Shown here one piece after another: positions 1-10,600 of a DNA stretch of 64,000 bases (position 1 is the first letter of the stretch; each line of letters starts with the position of its first letter). The notes below the pieces were generated by a model, which saw only the letters and a program-made list of their open reading frames with translations, had not been told where the DNA came from and did no database searches. The stretch spans positions 23,427,395 to 23,491,394 of the forward strand of contig NC_135250.1 of NCBI RefSeq assembly GCF_964204865.1, written 5' to 3'. The position numbers and the translations under genes were made by a program. This DNA comes from Styela clava (Eukaryota; Chordata; Ascidiacea; Stolidobranchia; Styelidae).

Positions 1-290
1 TCCTATGAGATCGTAACCGTTAGGAATACGCTCCAACCGCACCTCTGATTATCCTGCGTGGGTTCGATTGTTGGACCCCTCGCCGTCGTAGGGTGATTCT
101 AGTAACCGGGGCTTCCTTCACCATTAAGTCCACGTACCTGAAAAAACAACAACAAGTAACAGGCTAACTAATTCCATACCCAACATGTACCGGTAACCGA
201 ACGAGAGGTCGTGGTTCGCCATGCATATCATTAAGCCGTCTTATCGACTTCCAGCTTCCCCGGGATAAATATGTAAAACCTATCCTGTCC
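1..290 (+). repeat. tRNA-derived SINE copy, diverged
   Basis: This stretch matches the SINE at 14427-14771 along most of its length. Shared blocks are the tRNA-like head (AATACGCTC, ACCGCACCTCT), the middle (CCGTCGTAGGGTG, CCATTAAGTCCA) and the tail (GAGAGGTCGTGGTTCGCCAT, then GGGATAAATATGTAAAACCTATCC). The B-box region is partly lost, so the copy is old. It may begin before the window. Confidence 0.8.
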
Positions 291-1435
291 TAATAATTGT
301 GTTCTAGATATCCCTATGAAATATGGTGGACGTGGGATATTGGCATTTGTCTCTGCTCTGGACATTGGTATCAAACTACCGGCAATCTTATTTGGTAAGG
401 AACATTGCATGTGTTGTATGTGTAACATTTATTTGTAGTTGAGCACAATAACGAGTTGTTAGTTGTTGAGAATTACAGTCAATAAAAATCCAACTTGAAA
501 AAATTGTTCGCAATCAAAGCTCATTTAAATTTTTTTTGATAGTTTAACAACTGCTAGCTTAGCCTGATTTTAAACTTTATTATATAATACAACATATATA
601 TATTGAACGACTTTTTTCACTGATTATTATTTTCTACTAATATTTCCCTGTTACCAATGTAAGTGATTGCACATTAGTTTATCTTATGACTTCTCCTAAA
701 TATTTTCCATGTAGTAATAGATTAAATTCTAAATCTAATACACGAAAATATCCGGGGTTTTAAAAACTATTGGGGAAATGCTTAACTAATAGTAGGAGCA
801 TATGCCTTCGGGTCCGTTAAAATTTTTCAAAATAATCTTTAAATTGCATGCTATCAAGTTTACATACTTTATTCATATAAAATAACAAAATCTCGCCTGT
901 ATTTTTGTTGAATATGCCAAATGAAAATAATTTCCGTGTGGAATTGAAGATGTGCACATGTTTCATCTCACTGCCCTTCAATGGGCACAAAATGAAATGA
1001 CGCGCCGGTCAAGATTGTTATTTCTACCTCTGTACTACTTCGATTATGACATCATTTGTACACTTTTCATTGCGCCATCGCCAAGAAAGCGGTGACACGG
1101 ACGCCATTATGACGATTTACAATGACGTCACACATGACGCAATCCGATAATATCTCGACCAGAATAAGTATAAAACCAGACGTTGAAAAGACTAGGTCAG
1201 TAGGTTCTTTATTGAAAGTGTTACGGTATCGCCTTGATGGCGATGATGCTGTACTGGTGCCGGGGCGGTATCGTAACGTTATATCAGTATATAACTTATT
1301 TTGGTTTGTTACCTTTTGACATTTAGCATGATTCTGTATGTTTTAATTTTAGGTTTTTTCCTATTTTCATGATATTTAAATTCACCGCCGTCGGATACCC
1401 TTAAGTTACTACCTATCAACGGAAAAAAAGTATAA
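291..1435. other. Intergenic stretch upstream of the ATP23-like gene
   Basis: No convincing gene is seen. The stretch is AT-rich. A cluster at about 1000-1135 has more CpG, including the perfect palindrome TGACGTCA at 1123-1130 (a CREB/ATF-type octamer) and CGCCATTATGAC just before it. This could be promoter sequence for the gene starting at 1436, but TGACGTCA recurs in repeats of this window, so the assignment is weak. Confidence 0.3.
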
Positions 1436-3088
1436 ATGGACGGCTTTCTAAATAAATCCGGGGAAGCCAGAAGAAATGTATTGCAAACACTCTTCTTCAG
1501 CAAAAATGGAAAAACCAAGGAAGAACTAGAACATGACACCGTGAAAGAAATCGTGGAAAAGGCATTTAAAAATGAGAAGTCAAATCCATACTTTTCAATT
1601 ATGATGGATGCAATGGGAGACATTGGGTAAGATTGCAATGATATAATACCTGCACGAGCCTTTATTTCATTGATCAATAGGCTGATATGGTAAATTATGT
1701 GAGAGGAAAGTCGATAAGCTGGCTTAATCTTACAGTGGATCGTGTGGTCCTGGCCGTGGATATTCGTATAGAGATGACAGTATGATGATGGAGAAAGGCA
1801 TAGCCAGCTAGTGAACTAGGTGGCAAAGAGTCCTCTCGAACATAATTTGTCCTCAATGGGGTTTAAACCCACACATTTCAATCAGAGATGTGGTAGCAAC
1901 CATGCTCATAGTACTTTGCAGGATGCATCAACCTGAGAGTATGATTGTTGAATGTGAATGCCAGCTTCAAATTGGAAATATTTCTTATATATCCAGGTGT
2001 TTTGTTGATGTGGATACTAATATTGCTGTAAAACAATGCGGTGAGGAGCTGGAGGAAATGCTGGGAGCTTTCAACTATGAAAAAAATGAAATAGAAATAT
2101 GTCAAGATTCCTTCAGTAAAGCCTCTTTTGCTAGCCAAACAAGGGCAATGCAGACAACATTGAGGTAAATAGACAAAATTTGTCACTGTTAACTCCCACA
2201 AACATTTTCCAAACTTATCTTATTATCTTTTTATGCAGTAATATACTTGTATCAGCGTTCGATCACTGTCGAGCGAACCTGAACTACAAGGAACCAGAGA
2301 TGGACATGTGTAGTTCCATTCGTGCCGCAGCACTTAGCGGACAATGCAGTTCGGAAACTCTGCAGATGGGTTCAAGAAAGGTTGCATCTAGCAAGAGGTA
2401 CTAACAATTTTGAACTTCTGTGTGTTAATGTTTGTGTATGATTATACCCAAGAGTTTGAAAAATCTAGAATGCTTACATAAAAGTTGTGATCTCTTTTCA
2501 ATGACATAAACCAGCGGTTCTCAACTGGGGGCCAGTGGCCTCCCCAAGAGGGCCACAGACCTAGCCGCAAAACGCCTTGCCTTCTACATTATACTTTCCA
2601 AGAGAACTGTTTTTTCTAGTTTTATTGCTTGATAGGGTTGTTGAGCATGAATTGTTTGAACATATTGGGATTTAGAATCAACCAACCAAAATAACACCAT
2701 AAATATACCACTGGAATGATAAACATGGGGGCCACGAGCCATAAAAGGTCGGGAACCCTCCTCATTTACATTTAATTCATGTATCAAAAAGCAAATTATG
2801 TAGTGGGACAACAAGACTCTGAAATGTCACGTTATTTTCCCGTATTCTCAGCAGTAATGATAATTATTTGTTCACAGGGGTTACCAATCCTGTGTGATAA
2901 GGAATGCAGTACAATCTTTTCTGTCAAGGCATCCAGATTACGACCTGAACGCTGTTCAGCCATTGGTTAAGAAGGTTTTTCTGACATGTTTTTACGATCA
3001 CAGTCCCCATGATAGACTACCGTATGATGAGAAACAAGCAGAACTGTCTTATAAAGCTTATATACATAGAAATCGATATTCTATATGA
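1436..3088 (+). CDS. ATP23: ATP23-like metalloprotease homologue with a degenerate active site
   Basis: Four exons join in phase: 1436-1626, 1922-2164, 2239-2397 and 2878-3088, giving 267 aa (human ATP23 is about 246). The ATG follows an in-frame TAA directly. ATP23 is a mitochondrial intermembrane-space metalloprotease and chaperone for ATP synthase subunit 6. Family landmarks seen are NPYFSIMMDAM in exon 1, EIEICQ in exon 2, AFDHCRAN then IRAAALSGQCS in exon 3, and SCV...FLTCFYDHSP...RNRYS in exon 4. In the family HELIH directly precedes AFDHCRA; here the same five positions read NILVS, so both zinc-ligand histidines and the catalytic glutamate are gone. The N-terminal CxxC-type region is also altered. 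Intron 3 holds a hAT-type element and intron 1 a SINE fragment. Identification of the family is strong; loss of protease activity is inferred. A functional paralogue may exist elsewhere. Confidence 0.85.
2512..2763. mobile_element. hAT-type non-autonomous element in the ATP23-like intron 3
   Basis: It starts with CAGCGGTTCTCAACTGGGGG, a typical hAT-like terminus. It ends near GGTCGGGAACCCTCC, whose reverse complement resembles the start. GGGGGCC...GTGGCC also recurs inverted near the other end (GGGGGCCACGAGCC). No clean 8-bp target duplication was found, so the exact borders are uncertain. Confidence 0.55.
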
Positions 3089-3266
3089 ATGACCTGATGT
3101 TTTCTATATTTGTATTATTTTTCTAATATCCAATTTCAAATGAATTCACTGTTGCGTGATACTTTGACCACGGTGGTCAATCCATATGTGTTGAGTGTAC
3201 GCTTCGCTCCCGCTACCCCATCGTCTTGCTTGCTAATTTCCGAAAAGAAGGTGAGCTCTCAAACCC

Positions 3267-5750
3267 TTACTTTTTGTCACTGTTGGACTCGCTTGAGAGA
3301 CCAAATAATTTAATTGTTCCGGCATCTCTATCATGTTTATACTTGTCTTTGTCATCACATGCGAATGCGAGTAAGAGTTGCTTAGGATGCCACGCTACGG
3401 TGAATGTTGGTGATTCACATTTGACCTGCATGGCAAACAAAAAAAGAGAGCAGTGTCATCCACAAGTGTTCCCAAGAATTAAACCAAGAAACAGAAAAAT
3501 ATTCAGTCAAATAGGGCAAAAATAGCCCCTAGCGACTTCGATTTTGGTTTAGTATTTCCGCCTCCATATACTCTGTGTCTGAATCAAGTAAATGATAGAC
3601 AGAGTACCTACCTCACAAACATTTTCACCGGTTGCTACGCTAGAAATATCAATGAAATGATCTTCAGATGCCGAAGCTATAAGTTTGCCATCATGACTGA
3701 AACTCAATGTTCGAACAGGCCAGTCAAGCCTAGCACAAAAATATATTTAAGAAAATGTTTAGTGGCTCTGAAAATGCAGTATATGCTTGAAGTTTTTTTG
3801 TAAAACCTACCTTGAAAATGTCTGCACACAAACAAGTTCTGTTACATCCCATAAATTTACTAATGCATCAGCACTGCCTGTTGCAAAATAGCGACCTGTA
3901 GGGTCAAACTCAATGCATATACAGTTGGCTGTATGTCCACTAAGCGATTGAATCAGCTTTAGGTCAGGATAACTGTAAATTAATTTCACAAATTGTTAAA
4001 TAATGCCTGAAGTATATTTAGTGCACTGGCCCACTGTTTTCAGCAAGCCATTCTGAGAGAGAAGAGAAAGCACCAGACCTTGCCTGAATGACCACACCGT
4101 CCACTCGCCCCAGATACCGATAATACTTATCTACTCTTTTTACTGATACTCTAACACTCATTTATATATAGCTTGAAAAAAAGGCCTCGAGCCCTCACCC
4201 AAACCTACTTAAAAGAGTACTTATTTTAGTAATAGTGCTTAGGAATGTATTTGAAAGAAATAAATGCTGCTTACCTTAGTATATTAACAGTACCTAATCC
4301 TGTCGTCAGAAAAAATAGATCATTGGAATTATTCCAAGAAATTTCATTCACCTGGACAAATAAAATAAAAAATATTTCACAAAAATATCCATTACTACGT
4401 TGGCTTAGTTACAAATACATGAAACTTACTTCAACTTTAAACTGCTCATATGCCTTTACTTTCCATGTTTTTGTATCAAAAAATGTCACCAAATCTTCTT
4501 TATTTCCAACTGCGATTGTTTGCCCATTGGGACTCCAGCATATGTTTATGTTTTCACCTGGAATACCAATATCGATGTTGTCAAGCTAAATTATAGATAT
4601 ATCTCAAATCAGTGGTTGGCACGATGTGTTAAGGATCAGGAATACACTTGCCATCGCAAATCTGATCACCCTGCGTAGGATGGTTTCCATGGTCGGTTAC
4701 AGCTTCCTAAAGCAAATCAGATCCCTACTTTCTGGGAAATGGCTTGGTGAGATTCCCGAGAGCAAGTTGAAATCGCTAATTAAACAATACCTTTTGTTTG
4801 CATCGTTATTGAGCATTTCCCACTTCTTGCGTCCCATATTCTTACTGTTTTATCACCAGAAGCGGTTGCAAATAAATCTGGATGGCTTGGATGCCAACAA
4901 AGCTGATCTACACTGTCTGTGTGCCCTTTGTATGATTGATCTCTGGACTAAATCACAAAAAAATGCATATTAGTCTACAGATATCTATCGTTGCTGTTAA
5001 ATGGACAATTCATTCCGAGATAGTCATATCTAATCCAGCTTGGTCTTTTCATTCATTGTGCATTAAAAAGACAATCATCACATTTGATTTATTCATAAAT
5101 TATTTATATCAAAAGGGGTGTACGCCTTACATTTGTGTTTTAGGCCAGTATGGTCTTGTGTATTTATAATTACTAACTCTTTTATATTGCTTTTACGAGA
5201 CGAATAAACATACATACATTAATCTGCATGGGTTTACAGGTTCCTATCCCAAGCAGGGATAGTTATGTGTGAGAGTATTGCTGGACTCCTCGTCGTCGTA
5301 GGGTGGTTCACGTCTTAACTAATGGCAGAATGGTTGCAAGAAAGGTATTTAACATGTTATTGTATCAATTTCTCAAACAGGTTCACATCTAGAATATTGA
5401 AAATACTGAAGAAATAGCAACAGACTATGTTATAATGAAAGTTTTCTATTTATTTTATATCGCATTTTCCCACGAGAAACCTGGTTTCTGGGAAATCCCC
5501 CCCCCCATTTTCACAATACCAAGATACCATTATACAGCATTGTCTGATACAATATGCACGTAAAACTTTTACAAACCAGCCTGTCTTTATCCAGAGTAAA
5601 AACACTGGCAGTTTGATCGAAAGATCCAGAAGCAAGTCTTCTTCCGTCACAGTTCCAAGCAACAGAATGGACTTTCGATGTATGAGCACCATATTCTTTT
5701 TGTCGATCGTGTAATTTAAAATATTGCTGCATTTTCTTCGTGAAATCCAT
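3267..5750 (-). CDS. THOC3: THO complex subunit 3 (WD40 protein)
   Basis: Seven exons on the minus strand, in coding order: 5577-5750, 4791-4947, 4430-4557, 4275-4351, 3811-3972, 3612-3729 and 3267-3425. All junctions are GT-AG with matching phases, giving 324 aa (human THOC3 about 351; the difference is at the N terminus). THOC3 is a beta-propeller subunit of the nuclear THO/TREX complex that couples transcription to mRNA export. Diagnostic segments are HSVAWNCDGRRLASGSFDQT in exon 1, SVDQLCWHPSHPDLFATASG in exon 2, GENINICWSPNGQTIAVGNK in exon 3, CICIEFDPTGRYFATGSADA in exon 5, LDWPVRTLSFSHDG in exon 6, and SPTFTVAWHPK with AGTIKLFGL before the stop. The gene is tail to tail with the ATP23-like gene. 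Introns 1 and 2 contain SINE fragments. No canonical AATAAA was seen close after the stop. Confidence 0.96.
4618..4700 (+). repeat. SINE head fragment in a THOC3 intron
   Basis: AGGAATACACTTGCCATCGCA followed by CTGATCACCCTGCGTAGGAT matches the tRNA-like head of the SINE at 14427, and GGTCGGTTACAGCTTCCT matches its middle. The part between is deleted. It lies in the intron between exons 2 and 3. Confidence 0.6.
5050..5216 (+). repeat. Possible LINE 3' end with short tandem tail
   Basis: The stretch ends in ACGAGACGAATAAACATACATACATT: a polyadenylation-like AATAAA followed by repeats of CATA. This layout is typical of CR1/L2-like LINE 3' ends. No coding remnant was recognised. Confidence 0.35.
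5217..5330 (+). repeat. SINE fragment in THOC3 intron 1
   Basis: It contains CAAGCAGGGATAGTTATGTG and TGCTGGACTCCTCGTCGTCG, then TAGGGTGGTTCACGT. These match the segment after the B box of the SINE at 14427-14771. Confidence 0.65.
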
Positions 5751-6439
5751 TTTTAACGTGGCGCGCGAGCTTTAATTTTTAGCAAGTCGCAACTGATCAA
5801 TTTTAATTTCAATTTAACCCGGTATTATTATACCAACACAGAAGATTTACTGAATAAATCATTTTATATTTATCAGATTTACATTAAAAATACGAGGCAA
5901 AAACACTCTTTCACTTTAAATTATTACTATTTCATTGCTGCTGTAGGTATTCACCTAGTTTAAGTAAATTTATGTAGTTAATAAACAGTTTTTGTTTTTT
6001 GAAGATTATAATAATGAATGATTTGTTAAAAGCTTTGATGCATGAATAGTTATGAATTGGACCGTCAATAAATACTAATGTACAAGTAAACACCGTGCAT
6101 TTATTGTGGAATGTTTTCACTCAAAATGTTCCATTAGTAAAAAGCTTACTTTTATATATCTGGTTTTGTCAATAAACAAATTTTTCGTTACTGGGCAAGT
6201 GTCATATTGTAAACCTAGAAAGCTTCATAGCGAGAGAGAACGGAACGTAGTTGTGAATTTGGCGTCCTTACCTTTTGGGGGAGACAAATACGATTTACTT
6301 ACTCCAGCTTGTTATGCGCAGAAGCTGCAAAACGTTTCCTTGCCAAGACTTAAGAATATTATAGAAAATGCAATGTTATGATTACTCTATATGGCAAACA
6401 TCAATGAATGTTCAGGCAGGAATCTTTCGAAGGCATTCC

Positions 6440-6610
6440 ATTTTTTTGCATTGTGATATAAGATGGTCAGCACGTTCGCCTGATCTTACACCTTCTCACC
6501 ATATTGCGTGGTGATATATAAGGGGATGGTGTACAAGCACCGATAAACAACCATGAATGGATTGAAAGCTGCAAAATAATAAATGAAATTCAACGAGAAA
6601 TTTTCGAAGA
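6440..6610 (+). pseudogene. Decayed DNA-transposon transposase fragment
   Basis: In one frame the DNA reads R-W-S-A-R-S-P-D-L-T-P-S, resembling the W-P-x-R-S-P-D-L-x-P motif of DDE/D transposases of mariner-like families. An aromatic-rich stretch with an in-frame stop follows. The fragment is frameshifted and too short to assign to a family. Confidence 0.4.
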
Positions 6611-6647
6611 GTAGTGGAAACGCTCGCAGCAATATATGGACCTTTCC

Positions 6648-7125
6648 CCGAGAATAAACTTCCTTGTTTACTTCGAGATATTGGTCAATCAGCAAGATGC
6701 CCAAAGTGACGTAACAATGCTCCCTTTTCGAATCCGCTCAGATACTTTTCTCACTCAGGACAGATTTTCAAGCCTGATCGTAAACATTAACTTGTTTTTG
6801 AACTCTATTCGTTAGTTTTCGGAAACTTAAATATAAATCAGATAATTCAATGACTACTCTGTCTTCCTAGGAGTTTTAATTTAATTGCTGTAATAAAAAA
6901 ATTAGTGTAGACATAGCTTTGATAGCCTAGGCTAAAATTTTTTATCGGTACTTTTAAAAAAGAGATTGTTGTATTGTATGCGATGAATCATAATGATGGT
7001 TTGGAACACATACCCCCAGTTTACTGGCGCCAACTCGCAAGAACACTCTTAAAATAACCCCGAACATTTTGCAATGGTAAAATATGGGTAGAATTTTTCG
7101 GGGGTCAAAGGTCCGGAGTCATTTT
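6648..7125 (+). repeat. Dispersed repeat, copy A (partner 33175-33650)
   Basis: About 480 bp align with 33175-33650 over the full length. Shared blocks are CCTTTCCCCGAG, AATCAGCAAGA, AGTGACGTAACAAT, AATTAGT and GGGGTCAAAG. Copy B lies between hAT-like termini, so this is probably the inside of the same non-autonomous DNA element whose ends are lost or unrecognised here. Confidence 0.7.
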
Positions 7126-7650
7126 ATACATGGTAATTTTCTAATATTAATCTCTAATAATCGACGCTAGTTGGCTGATTCGCATACGATAATTACCATC
7201 AATAACATTGATTTTGAGACTTTCCCTCCCAATTTGTTGATTTAGATCTGGGAACATTGGTTGTCGAACCTGACACACACACTATGCTAGTACCGCCATT
7301 TTGTTCTTTCTGCATTGCCATTCTTCCCGTCAGTGGGACCAGAATAAACCAACAAATGAAATTCACAAAAGCTCAGAGACTATAACATTGCCCTGGATAA
7401 ACATGAACTACCTATCTTGCAAAGGTTACGTCAGTAGAGAGTGGATTTGGCACTTAAATTTCTATTTGTAGCTTGTTTTTTATCCTGAAAAAGGCCAACA
7501 TTTTGTTTGCCACCCAGGCGTCTTTAAGTTGAAAGTCGTATTATTCTGCAGTCTGGCCTTACATTGATCAATGCGTAAACTCTGATAGTTGCAACGAAAT
7601 AAACACACAATAATGGTTTTATGACATATATTTCGAACTTCGTAAGTATT

Positions 7651-10600
7651 TTAAAATCGAAGCTTCTGGAAAAACCATTTGTTCTTGCCGGTCTTGTATC
7701 TGAAAGATATACATGATAATTCAGTATATTATCACCAAACATGTATGGAACAATTGAATATATACAAGTTTAATCACAATTAAATAGGATATAAGCAGAA
7801 TATATAGCCTAACTCCATCTCCATCCATTTGGGGATGAACATCAAAAACATAGCAGAAAGGATAGCTTGTGTCTGGGACATCCAGGTATCGCAAAAATTT
7901 ACAAAGGTTTCGACTTCGACTTGAATGTACTTTCATCAGGCATAAAAAGAATTGATAATTTTCATTTTAATCGCTATGAAAGTTTAATTTTATCGAATGT
8001 TGACCTTCAATGAACTCAGCAAGGTGAGGTAAAAATCATTATAGTAAATAAATGTTGGGAATATAATTTGATTATTGCCATGAACTACTATATGGCTCAC
8101 AAATCTAGAATAAGTAGCGCAAGTACAAGTAAAATTCTTGAAAATTTGCTTTAAAATTTATTATTGCGGACTCAATTTAATGCCTAATGACATATGTAAA
8201 GTATAAATTATCCGTAATAATATTTACAAATGAAGATTCAAGTTTTAAAAAAAAAAGAACTGTTGTATGCTTCAAAAAAAGTTAAATTCGGATTCAAAAT
8301 TTAGTTTTATACTACATGTACATAGTATTGAAAATGTTTTAAAATACTCTTTAAAACCAACAGATCATTCATTTTTTATGAGCCATATTCAAACAAAAAA
8401 ATATGGAGTACTGAAGCCTGTATATACTGCTTCTTCAGAAGCCACATTCACGTAATAATTGCTAAATCTATTAAAGCGGTGGTTCTCAAACTTCTTTGTA
8501 TCGGACACTCTTGGAAAAATATGCTCAAGTTGCGATTCCCTAATAAAACATCTTGATACCTTTTACTAAAGACCTTTTTCGAAAAAACGATCATACAAAA
8601 CATAACAAAAGTCAGTGAAATGGCATTTAATGGGACGGGTGTACTGCTTGTGGTTGAATTGTGAGAGCCGCAGGCATTTACCTTTCAACATTTGCTCGAG
8701 ATCTATATTTCGTCTAGATTACAACCATGGTAAAGAAGCCTGCTTCACATAAATACGAAGTCGCAAAGGGGATGAGATGGCGCAACAATTTTTAACCAAG
8801 AAATGATAATTTTTATCCGAAGAAATCCAAAGACTACTTGCGAATCTTCTTTTTATAATTTCTTGTTCAAATAAAAAAATGTTCAATCACAAAACAGGTA
8901 CAATTCCACAAAACAAAGAAGAGTTTTGCGACGCACCAACAAAATGTGCTTGTGCGTCGCCCACTTTAAGAACCACGGTATTTGCATTAAAAAGTTTGTT
9001 AAAAATAATCAAATAATTCTGTTGGTATCCTTATTAAAAAAGCAGGCCACCAGACCTTTATCTAGAAAAATAACGTGAAAAAGAGAAAAGAAAAAAACTA
9101 ACCTCTCTTCTAATTTTGATTTAACTTCTCGCCTCGCTTTTCGTCGACCAGCAGGATCTCTGATTGCCTCTTTATTAACAACTTGTTTGTCAATGGGAAC
9201 GTCAACGGAATATCTATGGTAGACATAGAAAATATTCGATATAGAAGTGTTTCCTACACCATGGAAATTGGTTGAACACCTACGAGTCCAGGTTGGAAAT
9301 GGGGATATTTAACCCAACCGGGGCTGAATTGCACTCAAGAGAGAAATTTTGCCGTTTCAAGGTAGAATTTTGCTCTGTATTGAGGTAATATTACAAATAT
9401 TTTTTACTATAACTACAACACATATTCATGAACACACAATCAACTACTTAAACTATACAAAACGAAGGTGTGACTCGTGCCTATAACACTAACATTGAAT
9501 AAAAAAAATAGTTTACATGCATAGTGAGGGAAGAATAAATAATTCTCAATGGGGCAAAGAAGGAATTGAACAAAAAAAATTGGGAACAACTGCATTAACC
9601 AGTTGATAGTTCCAGATGCATGGATGTGCCACTGCCAAACCATTGATCCATCAATATAGTTACTAAATTTGAACATACACATATCATGCTCAAATACCGG
9701 TACCGGTAGTTTTATGTTTTCTATTTTGAGACACCTGGAGCTACGTTTGCTGCAAATAAGACTCAGGATAAACAGACATTAGAATGTAGAACACTCGTTT
9801 TAGGATTATTTCCATCTCTATTCTGTCAAACTTGAACATAAGAAAACCATGAAGATAACTTCATAATAAAATTTTACTGCTATGAAATTACAAATATCGT
9901 TTCGAGACAGGGCGAGTAACTACAGTAAATATATATCTATATGTACAAGAATGGTGCGCAGATTTTTAGAATAATTCAACGCGCCTAGTATAGTATCTTC
10001 AAAATGTCCATATTATTATTATTAAATGGCCACCTATAGTATCTATTTAAATTAAACGATCTTTTTCAATGTAAAAAAGATTACTAACATTCTATGATAT
10101 GGTATAATTCTGTTATTTTTCCAACACTAATTTTCCACTATTTGTACAATAATTCTAGTATAATCTGATTTGAGTTTAGTAAGATAAACTGAGAAAGTGG
10201 AACAGTAACTCGACCAAACACATCACAATGTAACCCAGTGTTTATTATACTATTTGTTGACATGAAATCACTGCATGCCATTTGGTTATATCCTTGGGTC
10301 ACGAAATATCACAAAAATTATTTTTTGAAATATTTGAGCCACTTGATAAACAGAAGCAAAGAAAACAAATAGTGTTGAAATAATATTATAGTGCAGTCAA
10401 TAAGAATGTTGATACTTATCATTGCAATAAAAAACGTTTATACATTGAATGAATTTGTTTGAATTCTTATGAAAGCAAGACCACACCATACCTTGTTGGC
10501 ATCAAGTGATTGTAATTGATGACTTTCACAAAGCTCTTCACTTTAGATCGCTTTTTTACTTTTTTCTTTGACATAGGTTTTGTTACTTTGCGAGGGTATC

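Larger units (their letters stand above)
5751..7650. other. Intergenic stretch between THOC3 and RPL27
   Basis: This lies upstream of THOC3 and downstream of RPL27. No host gene is seen. It contains a transposase remnant (6440-6610) and one copy of a dispersed repeat (6648-7125). The rest is AT-rich with nothing recognised. No canonical polyadenylation signal was seen just after the RPL27 stop. Confidence 0.5.

Noticed and set aside
1123..1130. TGACGTCA as a specific CREB/ATF site
   Set aside because: The same octamer or close variants recur in several repeats in the window, so one copy upstream of a gene is weak evidence.
3226..3525. Plus-strand open frame with a C-x2-C...H-x3-C look
   Set aside because: It is the antisense of THOC3 exon 7, whose minus-strand reading matches the THOC3 C terminus exactly.
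7905..7945. Penelope-like element remnant (AGGTTTCGACTTCGACTTGA with CTTTCATCAGGC)
   Set aside because: A similar motif occurs near 62605, but neither place has coding sequence or defined ends, so the assignment rests on a short motif only.
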